DNA from: Hydrangea macrophylla
Taxonomy: Eukaryota > Streptophyta > Magnoliopsida > Cornales > Hydrangeaceae
DNA: 64,000 bases
NCBI GenBank assembly: GCA_033977485.1
Contig: CM066998.1
Span: 26,227,501-26,291,500 of the forward strand
Direction of reading: 5' to 3'
Shown: one piece after another, positions 22,979 through 35,730 of the stretch
Position numbering within the stretch: the stretch's first letter is position 1
Layout: every line of letters begins with the position of its first letter
Notes under the pieces: generated by a model
Database searches by the model: none
The model's input: the letters and a program-made list of their open reading frames with translations, nothing else
What the model was told of the DNA's origin: nothing
Program-made: the position numbers and the translations under genes

Positions 22979-24597
22979 TGACAAGCGGGGGTATTTGTAA
23001 AATACAACCGCGCTAAAAGAAGAAAATATGCTAATTTAGTTCACAATTCCTTGTCATTTCTGCACTTTGTGTTACAATGCTAGATTTTACACAATATGAT
23101 TAATCTATGATAAGTTTTATTGTTTTTGTTTCTATTTGTGCAGATTATTGTTCTTCTGTGTGAAGGAATGAATAGCAAAATAAAAGGAAATTCTTGATCT
23201 GAAAGAAAACAATTCAAACATAAAAAATGTAGTTCGAGCGATCGATGCGACCTCAAGCGATCGAGGTTTTGATCGATCGAATGAATTTCAAGCGCTCGAG
23301 AATTTTAAAAGTTCAATCGATCGAGTGATGCTCGATCGATTGAATATTGCTGTTATTAGAAACTTACGCGCACGCAGCGAAAAGATGTTTATGTAACCCT
23401 AGCTTAGGATTATCTATATATATACTTTTTGTATACGTCCAAGGGACGTCTCCTTTACCTTTCATCAGTTTAGATAAAGAGATAGAGATTCTTGTTTGTT
23501 TTTCTAGGTTAAACTTTGGATTATTGCTTGGTTGTTTGAAGATTTCAGCAGTTAATACAAGTGTTTGCGTTCCAGGTTTTCATATTAGTTTTATTTATAT
23601 TCTGTCAGTAGTTTTAGTAGTTTAAAATCTGAATAGCTCATAGTTTTGCTTGTTGGGTTGATATTATCCTTAATTTTAGTAGTCTGCATGTTTAAATCAC
23701 CACCAAACATGACTTTAAAGAATATTTATGTTAAAAACTCACATGTGACACTCCAGACCATGTCTGAGTAGTCCTAGGGTTGGGAGATCACGATGAAACA
23801 GTGATCTCCAGCCTCTTCCATGCAGTAGTATAAAACCTGCATTCGATCTATCGAAGTCGTTCGATCGATCGAAACATACACGTAGTCAAGCGATCGAAGC
23901 CATTTCGATCGCTCGATAGATGATGATCTTTGATCGATCGAAAGCACGTCGATCGACCGAACCTTCAGATTCTTGAGAAGTCTTTTTGCAGTATTCCAAG
24001 ACTTTTTGCTTCTGAGATTTGTTATCAAACTGTCCCCAAATGCTCAGTTTGTCAAAACAGTTTCATTACTTTAAGCCTTAAGGCATTTTTATTCATTAAC
24101 TTTTGCAAACCATTTTGAATGCTAACACCATTCAAAATGCGAGACTTAACTTTTGATTTAATCCGCTTTCATATGTTTCGATTTAGCTGTGATGATATAG
24201 TCCAGGCCATGAAAGGACTATTGATTCTTTATTTTTGGGGAAATATGGAATACTGTAGATAGACACATTCCTTAGAGCTTAAATGTAACTGCATGGTAGA
24301 TGGTATGATCGATGCGGATTCGTGTAATCCCAACATTCCCTTTATATAAAGAAAACTGCTTTAAAATATTGCTATCGTAATTAGTTAATCATTAGTTTAC
24401 TTTAATTGCTCTAGTAGTTATAGTCTGTAGACTTCGTGTTCTACACCTTGTTTTAAATCTTGAATTTTTCTTTACATTCAGTTTTTAGTTTAACACCTTC
24501 CCGGTGGGATCGACCTGGTCTTAACCAGATTACTACTTGCACGTCTACCTACACTTGAGTATAGCACACAAGCACACACAACTTTCTAGTCGTGTCA
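22979..24597 (+). repeat. 3' LTR of E1
   Basis: Complete, 1619 bp, TGACAAGCGG to TAGTCGTGTCA. TATA-like run at 23415-23424. Palindrome clusters at about 23233-23345 and 23836-23962. The next five bases, CCTAT, would be the right target duplication, but its partner is outside the window. Confidence 0.92.
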
Positions 24598-24678
24598 CCT
24601 ATTATTTGAAGTGCTTCTATATTAAGTGAGAGATTGTTTTATCTTGGGAGACAAATGCCGCAAATCCGTGAGCACCAG

Positions 24679-26955
24679 TGTCACGCCTTGGATCCACACA
24701 TGAAAATCTAGGATACGTGGCACGCCACCAAGGCTCGTCCCATGTCATTAAAGTTTCATAAAAACATATTAGTAAAGATTTTGACTCATGAATCCAACAC
24801 TTCTAAAAGATTTTTCAAAGGATTTTACAAACATACATCCAAACATACCTTAACGAAGTTCATTTCTTAAACATGTAAAACATTAAAGAATCGAAGACTT
24901 GGACTCCATGGGTTCATTCCCACTGTTTAAACAAATTAAGGAAAGTATACATACTAAATCCAATTTATGTCAAATTCTTTGAGTATAACTCTGAGTTCAT
25001 CGTCCCAACCAAACACAAGCAAGGTACAAAAATTACAACCTCAGCCCAAAATCAACCAATATAATACGTCCCTCATATTACAAGAATTTAAGTCGCTATC
25101 ATTTTATTACACAAGCTCAAATAAATAATTGATTACAATATTCCACTAAGGTTGTGGCCAAAAGGTTGTGGCTTTGGTTGTGCCCCAAGTATTACTCTTC
25201 CACTAATTTACTTATTAAACATAAGTCTATTAAATCATAATTTATTTGCAATCCCACGCCCACGATTACTCTCAAAATCCTTTCCTTTTTTTTCTAAGCT
25301 CCACCTTGAACACCTACGATGGTTATTCAATGACCACAACAATATATAAGCTATATGTTTGTGAATAACACTAATTATGCACATGGATAATAAACATGCT
25401 CAATTTCATTTCATTACAACCAACTATAGTCTCCGGCAATTACTAGTTCACTTCCACCACTACCAACTAGTCCGCGACTCCACTCCCTAAGCCCACGTGA
25501 CCTAGTCATGATCCACGCCTCACGTGCTGTCCCATAGGCCTCTGGCGACCGTGGTCGTCACTACATCGATTACCTCATGGTGGTATAGAACTAGCAATTT
25601 CATTGACCCAAATAAGCAACTCAACATGCTCATATAAATATTACACCGTGCTTTCACAATTAAATTGGGTCTAATTTAATCATATGAATTTTTGCCCAAT
25701 AATAAACTAATAAGCTTTATTAAGCTATTTAACATGCTTTTACATCCCAAATAAACCCAAATATGGAACTATCCATATATCATAATTAATGTCACTTACG
25801 TCTTGAAATCGCTCCTAAACTTGAGATTAGAGTCCTATTATGCTTCAGGTATAAATCCTACACAATTTGATAAACTAAATGTTACCGACCCATTTGGGTT
25901 ACGAAAAATCTATCGATTAAACTTAAATTAAATTACACCAAAAGGTTAGACTTAGCCCTATAAGTTCAAAAAAGAATTCTTATCACGATTTGAACAACGT
26001 ACGATAAAAATGTGGTGTCCAAAAGCTCAAACCTTCACTTTCCTTCTCACTTTCTTGAGTCTGCTTGTTCTCTATTTCTTTTTTTTTCCTTTCTTTGCTT
26101 TAGTTATAACTATTAACTAGTATACATAACACCACTGCTGCCGTCGTACATATACACACACCCCCACGTTTTTATTTTTATTTTTTTATTGTTTTGATGA
26201 CAATGAGTCATCTTAAGAGATATACATAGGATATTTTAATCTATTTAGACATAATTTTGTTTACATCCCCTAATATTTTTAATTTCTATCATGAAAACTC
26301 ATACAACTTTATATTAGCTAACTAATATCTAAATGAGTCTATATCTATATCACGTATAGGCTCCAAAAGTAGTCCCAAATATTTTATGAAGTCACTAATC
26401 AGCCAACCAATTATGCCACGTGTCCCATTACGCCCTCACAAGGGTACCCAAACTGGTCACATAAATAAATATGAAAAATAATAAAATATTAAAACACTTA
26501 ATATTTTATCAATTAAATAAGGGAATTGTTATTGCCATTCCATCATTGAACTAAGGCACTCCATGGTACCATTCTCAAAGCATGTGGTACTATATATGCA
26601 ATGCATGACATACATGGTACCACATACTTTAAGAGTAGTACCATGGAGTGCATTGGTTCAATGATGGAGTGGAAATAGCATCATTCTTAAATAATCATAT
26701 GACATCAGCATGTATTATAATGCACACATTTACATTTATATGTCTATCATTTAATCACATAAACGCAACTAAATGTAATTTATCCAATCTGATCCTCCCG
26801 TGGGTCCTGCTTTACATTTGTTCAATTGTGTCCTTTTTCAAGCACTTATCACATCGTGGTAACTGAAACTTACCCAAATCACCACACGCAATTAATATAC
26901 TAATTAATGCATGTAAATTAGATATTACTTCCATTTTCCGGGTACGGGTATTACA
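24679..26955 (-). mobile_element. Solo LTR, second TGTCACG-type family
   Basis: In plus reading it starts TGTCACGCCTTGG and ends GGGTACGGGTATTACA; on the minus strand it starts TGTAATACCCG, a common plant gypsy LTR end. The flanks are ACCAG (24674-24678) and ACCAA (26956-26960), a 5-bp duplication with one change. It shares the block ACGTGGCACGCCACCAAGGC (24715-24734) with the LARD-like LTRs but little else. A foldback MITE lies inside. No coding sequence. Confidence 0.72.
26521..26686. mobile_element. Foldback MITE, 166 bp
   Basis: Two arms of about 70 bases are inverted copies. Both contain CCATCATTGAAC-type, GCACTCCATGGTAC and AAAG-ATGTGGTAC blocks. The flanks are TTAAATAA on both sides (26513-26520 and 26687-26694), an 8-bp duplication, although AT-rich. 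It could be of hAT or Mutator type. Transcribed, it would fold into one long hairpin. Confidence 0.65.
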
Positions 26956-28841
26956 ACCAATGCGGGGCATAATTGTCTTAAGGACATAGTGTTTAATACT
27001 AGACTCGATCTAATAGTCTGTATTTCATCTAAACCAGACTCTATTTATTTTTTAGTATTTAATGTTGGGTTTCAGATTTCAAATTTATACATCCTAACAT
27101 ATTTTGGATAAAAGTGCGTGGATACTCAAACAAAAAAAATCATAAAACGAGGCGTAAAATTACTTCTGTTTGGACAATGTCCAAGTTCAATTCTCAAACC
27201 TCGAAAAAATCATGGGAGAAAAAAAGTTAAATTGAAGCTCAAACATGAAAATGTATTTTTTTCGCATTTATCTAACAACGAAAATATTTGTTTTGTATAA
27301 GTGACATCTATAGATGTGTGTATATTTCGAGAATAAAAAATACACCAAAGATAAACAAATCACTCAAAAAGGTCATTAAATTAGAAAGTTGTGGTCCTTT
27401 ATTTCAAATTAATAAAAGCTCAAAACGAGGCTCCAAATATTTGTTTTGCATAATTTTCAAATCCAATATGTAGGTGTTAAAAATATCATAGTGAAATAAA
27501 AATCAAATCATCCAAAAAGGTGAAAATGTATAAGAACGTTGTGGTCCTTTACTAATGCGTAGATCTCAAACAGATTAAAGCTCAACACTAGGGGATAAAT
27601 TATCTGCTTTGGACAATTTTCGATAATGATGCGTAGATCTTGAACTAATCAAGGAAAAAAAATAAAATTTAAACTAAAAAAATGAGAACATATTTGGAGG
27701 CTTCAAGCAAAAGTTCTTAGACCATCCAAACAAACCCTACATAAAACCCACGTGTGCAGGGTATTCAAACAGAAAAAAATCTCAAAACAAGGCTATAAAT
27801 TATCTATATTTAGAGAATTTTTTAACTCCAATGCGTAAATCTCGATAAACACATGGGAGAAAAAAATAAAGTATAAACTAAAAGTCACCAAGATGATAAT
27901 AAATTGATGGTAAAATAAAAAAAAATTATAAATTAAAAAAAAAAAAAAAATGGAGCCTATGGGTATGATTGGAGCTTCCCCGCATCAAATCAGCTTTTTC
28001 TTTTCTTCTTCTTTTTTTTTTTTTCCTTATATTGAGAATAAAAAGCGCTTCATGTTTTGTCCACGGGCATGGGAATTTTGCTTCAAGGCTCTTTGAAGTT
28101 GGCACACGTACTATAGTCTGGCCCTCATTATTCTAACCTTTTTGAGTCATCAATAGCTCATTAATTTGATTTCGCACACCAGGTGTTGGACCTTCCCTCT
28201 AAATCACAGGCACCAAATTTGTAGTGACAACGAATTCGAGCTCAGTTTACACTTGTAGGGTTTAGGAATGGTGAAAGTTTTTAACATTCAGATTAAGGTA
28301 GTTGATAGAGTTTATTGAACTTCATTCATTTTAGGAAAACAAACCAAACTATTTGTTACAAATTTCAAACTAATTTAGTGACCTTTGTTTACTGTTTTGT
28401 GGATGACTTATATATTGTTTCTGGTACTACTACACAATAAAGGGTAATGAATAATTCTATGCTTCTCAAACTTGAATACTAAATTTTTATTTTCAAGTGT
28501 TTTTTCAGTTGTATCACATGTAGAGGTATGCGATATCATTGACTACTGTCACAAAATGTGGTACATGTTACTAAATTTTAATCCCTATTTTAGCTCCTAA
28601 ATGCTTTGCAGTTATATCCCGTGTGCAGTGATGTTGTTAAAGCATTTGATAATCTAATTTGACATGTTCTCAATCACTTTATAGATCTAGACATTATTAT
28701 TATTATTTTTTTATAACAAATATAGCTCTTGACATTTACATTACATGTAACTGTTAAAATTGTCGAAGGCACGTGAAGTTTGTTATTCATTAAACACATG
28801 CATGGTTAGACTACTATTGTTATATTTCAAAAGTTTACATC
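26956..28841. other. AT-rich intergenic sequence with a diverged tandem repeat
   Basis: No gene seen. Between about 27118 and 27870 a loose unit recurs about four times, roughly every 150-230 bases. Its parts are CAAAACGAGGC or similar, then TTTGGACAATTTT or similar, then ATGCGTAGATCT or similar, then AAATCATGGGAG or similar. The remainder is AT-rich with poly-A and poly-T runs. Confidence 0.5.
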
Positions 28842-29414
28842 CTTTACAACTCTAATATGTATTCCACTGAATAGTTTATTTTTCTGGATTTGAAACAGTA
28901 CATGTTGGACTTGAGTCCTATGCTCCAAAGGCCAAACAAAAAAAAAAGGGGGTACTACTTGGATTGGTTCTGCTGGATTTTAAGTTTATATGTCTCCACA
29001 TTCGGGTTATTTTGCTGGTTTTAATCACCTTGTTCGTTGTAATGAAATCAGCATGTAGATAAATTTCAAAGGTAAAAGCCTCTCCATAATTTTAGGTTTT
29101 TATTCGAAATAATGTATAAGACTTATGGTATTAGGCAACTTGCAAAAGACATTGCCTAGGCTTTTGGAGATCTATGGATTTCAGTATTTTATTTGCATGA
29201 TATTAGTGGGATGCCTCCTTAAACCCTCTTTTTTCTGTTGTTTTTTAGTATTGCAAAGTTTGAAAGTGAGTTTTGAGCAAGCCTTGCAAAGAGATAATCT
29301 GAAGGCATTTGTAGTTACATGCAAGTGTTACGAGAATATAACTTATCAACACTTGTTAGGTTGAGTTCAATAAAATGTTTTTTTAATCTAGACAATATAT
29401 CACTACACCAAAAA

Positions 29415-29760
29415 CGCTAATCTGGCACTGTTTTAAACAGTGCCTGACCGAATCTGGCACTGTTTTTTTCAGTGCCAAATATGGGGGATCCAATTTATTT
29501 GGCACTGTTCAAAACAGTGCTAGCTTTTGGTCAAACGGTACTAGATTTAGAGATTTGGTACCCTTTTCTGGCACTGTTTAAAATAGTACCAAAATTTCAA
29601 CATAACTTTACAACACATGGCAACTTTTGGTCTCGCCACGTGTACATGTCAAGTACATTAATCAGGCACGCTTTTGGCATTGCTTAAAACAGTGCCAGTT
29701 TTTATTGAGTATAAAAAAAAGAATTTAATCTGGCACTCTTTTGTGTAGTGCCAGATTTAT
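29415..29760. repeat. Left subterminal repeats of the CACTA element
   Basis: Repeated TCTGGCACTG...CAGTGCC units, several forming the palindrome GGCACTGTTTTAAACAGTGC. In En/Spm-type elements such subterminal motifs are bound by the element's DNA-binding protein. Confidence 0.8.
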
Positions 29761-32700
29761 TTTGAAGAACCAAAATTTGACAGCATCATAACACCAATAT
29801 ATAAAATAGCAATAACACTTGTATCAAAAAAATCATTTATTTCACAACTTCAAGTAGCATTCAATATTATAATAAATCCCAATAGAAAATAAAAACCACA
29901 GCAATCGAAAATATAGTGTATACATGAAACATAATAAACCAATAACATATAATTCAAAATAAAGTTCTAAATTAAAATAAAACCATGAAAATCTAGCATA
30001 TAAGTACTTCATTCTTAATCAGTGTCGTCGTAGAGGGAGAGTAGAGCTAGGTGTGGCACTTGTGGGAGTACGCAAGAACCATGAAAGAACTGCACCAATC
30101 CATTTATGCTCCTGGAAGAAATCAAATTAATATAAATAGTTAGGCTTCCACTTGAACAAATTAGACAAAGGAAATCGTACGTAAAAAGCACTGCATCAGT
30201 TGATCAAACAAAAGAAGGCAATAGCATTTTCAATCATATGAGTTGCTGATCGTTTAGTTAAAACCAATGTGCAAGAGAACTTTTCTAACTTCGTTTGGCA
30301 GCATCAATCGGCTAGAATAATGCATCTTCAGTCTAAAACATAGCCACATGATGCTAGAAAGTGCAATGTTTCACATGTAGTAACTGAGTATCAGAATCTG
30401 CAAAAAAAAAATTCTAGTGCTTGGTGCCAGAAACTTGAGTGGTTACAATCTAAACATGAGCAAGGACTAACCGCAGGATTGGTGTACCATCTTAGATGCT
30501 GAAAAAATAGGAGGATGGATAGGACCGATGCTACAAAGACGAAACAACCAGTGATGATCTGCTCAGTTCCAAAACACCACTATTGAAACTGTTCTTCACT
30601 TTAACTTGCATTTGACTTTCTGTCATTTATGCTTCTATTAATGCTTTTATCCAAATTATTAACTTGGCTGTTTGGAATTTTAATTTTCTATTACTGGGTA
30701 TAACTTTGATTCAATCTTCAATCAATACAAACTCCACGTGATTCATCTTTTTGATCCATGATATAGATTTCCCATTGAGCTGTATATTTTTGGTCATTGT
30801 TCTCATAGATTGAGCTTCATTATTTTACACGGTCCACAAACAGTCCCTAATCAGACACTTGAGAATGTTGTGTTCAAGTCTGTGAACATTTACCCCTAAT
30901 TTAGGTACTCTACATTTTCCACTTTGGTACCCACTTTGGTTTTTCAATTTTCTGCCTCCACTCTGCCCCTCCCAGCACCACCCGTAAACGAGACCACCAC
31001 CGGTTAATGACCCTTACTCCTGCCGTTGACCTATTACTCATATTTCTTGTTAAGAGTATTGGGGCTTTTACCCTTTGTTCAGTTTAAGTATACATTTTTT
31101 TTTTAAAAAAAAAAATCTCGAAATCAAGATGCTTATGCATTGTAAGCCTTTGATTGAAAAAGGTTGTGGAATGTAAATGATTATCCTCAAGAGGGCTCTT
31201 CATGTTTAGCTTCAGAAATATTCTGGAAAGATATAATTTTATAAGCACTCGAGGGGCCACTTATCCAATCCCTTTTACTTGAATTGATTTTGACCTTATC
31301 TCGTAAACATGGTTATAGATTGACATATATTCTGCGAGATTTTCAAAACTGCATCTATTTGTTTAACTTAACTCTAGTGAGTGTGGGTTATCTAGCTGAT
31401 CTAGTTAGGAGCCTTGTTGCTTGACCTGATATTAAGGAAAGACAAATAGGTCAGTAGTTAGGCTTCAGTAGCCTTGCCCTTTGCTTGCTTTTAGAAAAAA
31501 ATTCTGCTTCCTTGTTGTTCCTCACCAAAGTGGAGGTACATAGTAATTGTGTGGTAAGTATTTTAATTCCTTAACACATTTTGATGTTTCTCTTTTGATA
31601 ATTTTTTCTAGTTAAAAAACCTCATGTGGTGGAAGTGTGTGGGATGACATTCACTTCTAGAATGGGAGAATCTTTCTTTTTAGCCCATGCTCTCTAACTC
31701 TCTTTATGACTCTCATACATATACGAAGATTTTGATCACTATAGCATGGTATAATGCGATATATATATATATATATATTTTATAAGTATGATGAAAATTC
31801 ACCATGAAGTAACAAAAACAACTAAAGAGAAGTGTGTATGGGCATTTCACACAAACATAGACGTGCATGTATGTTAATGTCCTAATCACGTGAATTAATC
31901 TGACAATCTGCAGAGAAGAAAATACCAAGTAATGGTAGTCTTAACTCTCCCGTATATAACTAATATTTACCTTTTTGATGGTAAGAGTAAGATTGCCAAA
32001 AATAACTGCCAAAAATGTATACTTACAAAAAATACTTGTCCATCTGCTTGTGACTTTTCTTTTTGTTTGTCATCCCCCACTACGTTCAAGTTCCATAGCC
32101 CTTAGTCTGTTCTTGTAAGCAGGTGTCTTCGATCTTTACCACGTCTATAGCCTGCAAAAGGGACAAAACAAACAAATACTTGAGAGATATATAAAAGGAA
32201 ACTGTGACTTCCACTGCGAATCTATATGTGTACAATGTACATAAAATTGTGCATTTTGCAAGTGGCTTGCAAATTTGCAATATTCTAGATAGAAACATAG
32301 GTGTTCAATGTTCACTACAAAGATCAAAAAAAGGTTTTCAGGCATAGAGAATGAAAAAACTCAAATTTGTTGTACAACCAAACAGACTTTACCAATTAAG
32401 ACATAAAAAGAGTGTTTATGGGAAACATGAGCATGAAGCATACAATATTTCAACATTTCTAGGACAAAAAATGTCAGCTAGCTTTTCTACTAATGAGGAC
32501 TCTTATCATGGAAGCTCACTTGATATAGTAGCAGGATGTATGCTCATATGCGGCATGCTCAACTTGAGTAGCATAAAGACAAATCCACTGGCTAGTGGCC
32601 CCTATTCTAGAACTTGAGTATAGCTATTTTTGGATTATACTAAAAGAGATAACAATTAGAATTATGGGTACAAGTTTACAACAGTCACATGGCGGAAATG

Positions 32701-33929
32701 TTATATGGAAACTAGCATACTGATATTCAATGTCCATGTAAATCACCCATTTGGGTAAATAAAATAAAAATTAAAAAAAAAAACCGTAAAGTGAATGCTA
32801 AAGAAGCCCAAAATATTATTTCTACAGCGCTAAGAGTTAATGAAGAAACAAACACAGACACTAGAGAGATAAACACCCTAGATAATGAAGAAATATTCTA
32901 TTTCACAGTACCTAAAATAGCTTGGCTAAGAAATTTGCTCTCCCTCTGCCCACCTCCTGTGTAACAAACATTATTAGACATTGAAGCACGGATATTAGCC
33001 TTTCTTTGTAACTTCAGCATGGGTAAGAAAGCCATAATATTCATAAACCAACAATGAAATTGCTTGGTAAAAATGGTTTTCCCACATTTCAACTGTGCAA
33101 TAAAACTTATTTTAAACACCAATTGTAATCAAATACATTTGCTCTAAACCATTTGGAAAGGATTAGAAAGTACGTAGTGATCTCACTTTGTTTTACATCT
33201 TGATTCTTAGTACTTGACCAAGATTCCCATGATAAAATCAATATATATTCAATCCATATTAAAAAAATAGCTAGATAAAGGGATATAAATACAATAAGAC
33301 AATTTTTTTTTTTTTTGCTCAGAAATACAATAAGACATGTTTTCTAAACTTAGTTAAAAGGGAACAATAACCAAGTAAATAATACACCCAACTCGTACCA
33401 ACACCCATTCCTCCACTGTTTACTTGATAGCAAACCTTATTTTCAAGTACCAATGATAACCCAATTCTATCATCTCTTCCACTTCTCTTAAATAAAATGT
33501 AGTTGAATTGAAACTCATTCACTCAAACCCATATAAAATCAAAGGAGCAAAATTGTGATCTTCAAATTTTTTATTCGTTACTTTGGCTTGAGCATTTAAA
33601 TAACTATTCTAATATTATATATGTAGCTTGCAGGAACTGATGTCCAGGTAATTCAGTAATCCACCTTTAGATGGACTAATTGGTACTTGATAGTGTAGTG
33701 AGTATATTAGCATTACCAATGACATCAGTTATCAGCATCTATATTGCATATTCAAATAAACTCTTGCCATCCTAAATATTTGCACAGAAAGAGATCTATC
33801 GACATCGAGATATATATATATGATATAAGGTAAAAGGACGTATTAACAGATTGTTTGGTATTTGGTAATCTATCCAATTTCGATCGGAAGCTTCAATACA
33901 ATTAATCTATACCATATTAAATAAACAAA

Positions 33930-33955
33930 TAAACCACCACCACCACCACCACCAA
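33930..33955. repeat. (CAC)n microsatellite
   Basis: About eight CAC/ACC units inside the CACTA element. Confidence 0.85.
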
Positions 33956-34066
33956 AGCAAACGAATTGTATTAAACTATGATGAAGAACATTGAGATCAA
34001 CAAATACGTAGGTATCTAAGCAATGGAATATTCAGCAACTATAAAATTCTTTTATGCGGACCTTAC

Positions 34067-34234
34067 CTCCGCCACATTGTGTCCATGACGCCTTTTATCC
34101 ACAATGGCTAGAGGTGCATCGGACAACTTTTTAGCAAAAACACGTGCTCTCGTAACTCCCCCAACATCCTGTGAGACCACTACCAAATCATCATAACAAA
34201 TGCTCTTGCTTGCAAGGTAATCGAGTATCACAGG
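34067..34234 (-). pseudogene. Captured PRPP synthetase exon, downstream
   Basis: The parent enzyme makes 5-phosphoribosyl 1-diphosphate from ribose 5-phosphate and ATP. The 56-codon exon is open throughout and keeps its splice sites: TTCTAG before the first base and GTAAGG after the last. It reads [10 protein letters not shown] at the start, then [33 protein letters not shown] and GHNVAE at the end. The family normally has SPDVGGVARARAF, so Pro to Gln, Ala to Thr and Ala to Val changes are visible. It joins in frame to the upstream exon at 34789. The following exon of the gene is not seen. Confidence 0.88.
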
Positions 34235-34788
34235 CTAGAAGTGCACAAAGAAACAAGAATTAACCAATTAACGTGCTACTCCATGTTCAATAAATTAATG
34301 GTAGATCGCAAACGTATATGTAAATATGGGCAAGTTATGGAATGGAAACAAAATTCTGGGGGCACAAATACACTTTGGTACTCTATTTTCTCTAAAATTT
34401 CATTTTGGGTCTTCTGTTACCAATTGCGTCGGTTAAGGTCCTCAATTTTGATTTCAATTGAGGAGAATCATTAATGAACAAGACGTTTGAAGGCCTTCAA
34501 TAATTGTCGTCACTTAAAGAGGATCGTGCTTAATTGTCCTCAATTTAACAAATGTTCAAATTCAAGAGCCTTAAATGATGCAAATTATGTTAGATGACAT
34601 AGAATTTTGAAGAAACGGAAGGTACCAAAGCATATTTGACCCAATTTTGGATTATTTGGATAAATCAAACTCATTTCAATTCAAAAGAAGCCATGCTCAC
34701 TGGGAAAAACAACTCCCATTTACGTCATATGGCAGCGACACTATACATGTAATATCATAGAAACCACTCGAATATAAGGGTCTATTAC

Positions 34789-34905
34789 CTGACCATGTAC
34801 ATGATCAACTGGAATATCAAAATAACCCATGGACTGCCCAGAATGAAGATCACAAGCAAGAACGCGATCTGCACCTGCTTCAGTAATCATATTTGCCCCA
34901 AGTTT
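34789..34905 (-). pseudogene. Captured PRPP synthetase exon, upstream
   Basis: Reads [16 protein letters not shown] then [19 protein letters not shown] and ends HVHGQ at a GTAATA donor. DLHSGQ-x-x-GYF is the signature loop of ribose-phosphate pyrophosphokinases; plant enzymes have ANLITEAG where this has ANMITEAG. The start of the exon is unclear because no good acceptor precedes it. The exon order matches a normal gene, so a genomic piece including its intron (34235-34788) was taken up. Confidence 0.85.
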
Positions 34906-35170
34906 AGAGAAAATAACAGTAGGAGATAATAAATGAAGAATAATAATGAAATTTTAAGAAACCCGTATTTGAGAAACCCTAATCTAAAGAAACCCCCAAT
35001 TTCTCACAAGGCACTATATGTAAGAGGGGAAGAAACAAGATGGAGAAGAGCAAAGTAAAAACTTACCTCAAATCGAAATCGAAAACCTACGTTGTCGGAT
35101 TCAATTAATGGTCGGCGTTGATCGTCTGCTCAGGGGCAAGTTAGATTAAAACCTAAATCAAAATAAAAAT

Positions 35171-35171
<1 letters not shown>

Positions 35172-35216
<45 letters not shown>
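35172..35216. repeat. (AG)n microsatellite
   Basis: About 22 AG units in the CACTA element, followed by shorter GA runs at about 35292-35310 and 35341-35349. Confidence 0.95.
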
Positions 35217-35221
<5 letters not shown>

Positions 35222-35349
35222 TGTGTGTTCTTCAAACCTAGTGTTAGAGGAGGGAAAAATCTCAAGAAAAGAGAAACAAGAAATCAGAGAAACAGAGAGA
35301 GAGAGAGAGTAAGAGAAGAGTGAGAAAGAAAGAAGAAATGAGAGAGAGA

Positions 35350-35465
35350 CCTGTCCGATGGCGACGGTGACGCTGCGGCAACGGCGACGATAGCGACGCG
35401 GCGATGGTTAGGCGGCGGGGGTGGGGCAGTGTGTGGAGAGAGGCGGGGCAGTGTATTGTTTCCAA
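35350..35465 (-). other. GC-rich exon-like piece in the CACTA element
   Basis: A frame starting METIHCPASLHT at 35465 is rich in Ser, Pro, Arg and His and far more GC-rich than its surroundings, as are many plastid transit peptides or first exons. A second exon-like piece with AG before it and GTAAGT after it lies at about 35066-35133. They could be the 5' part of the captured gene or chance sequence. Confidence 0.3.
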
Positions 35466-35574
35466 AAGGAGAGATTAGTTGGACTGTGAAAGGTTTTAAA
35501 TAAAAAAAAACGTTGTGGGAGGTTTGACCAAAATTTTGGGGGAAAATTAGTTTTTGAGGGGGAAAATAATTTCA

Positions 35575-35730
35575 CCAAATCTGGCACAGTTTTAGGTAAA
35601 AACTGGCACCGCTTGAAACAGTTTCAGATTTGGCACTGTTTTCAACAGTGCTAGATTGGCCTAAATCGTGCCAAATTTTGGCACTGTCTAAAACAGTACC
35701 AGATTAAATTCGCTAAAGGGTGCCAATTTG
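35575..35730. repeat. Right subterminal repeats of the CACTA element
   Basis: Inverted counterparts of the left units: TCTGGCAC, TTGGCACTGTTTTCAACAGTGC and GGCACTGTCTAAAACAGT blocks. Confidence 0.75.

Larger units (their letters stand above)
2409..24597 (+). mobile_element. Athila-type Ty3/gypsy LTR retrotransposon E1, with nested insertions
   Basis: Two related LTRs (2409-3758, incomplete; 22979-24597) enclose a tRNA-Asp-type primer site, gag, protease, RT, RNase H, integrase, two ORFs in the env position and a purine-rich tract. The gene order and the protein motifs (DLGAS, FMDDFSVFG, LISDQGKHF) fit the Athila lineage. Every coding segment has stops or frameshifts, so the copy cannot act on its own. 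Nested insertions are a solo LTR at 5926-7570 and a non-coding retrotransposon at 13058-21448. The target duplication cannot be tested because the left end is outside the window. Confidence 0.9.

Noticed and set aside
29125..29364. 79-codon frame present in both arms of the inverted duplication
   Set aside because: Conservation follows from near identity of the arms; hydrophobic Cys/Phe-rich reading without known domain.
32086..32345. Possible further captured exon in the CACTA element (acceptor TTTTGCAG then AIDVVKIEDTCLQEQ)
   Set aside because: A plausible acceptor, but no recognised protein and no donor; not enough to call.
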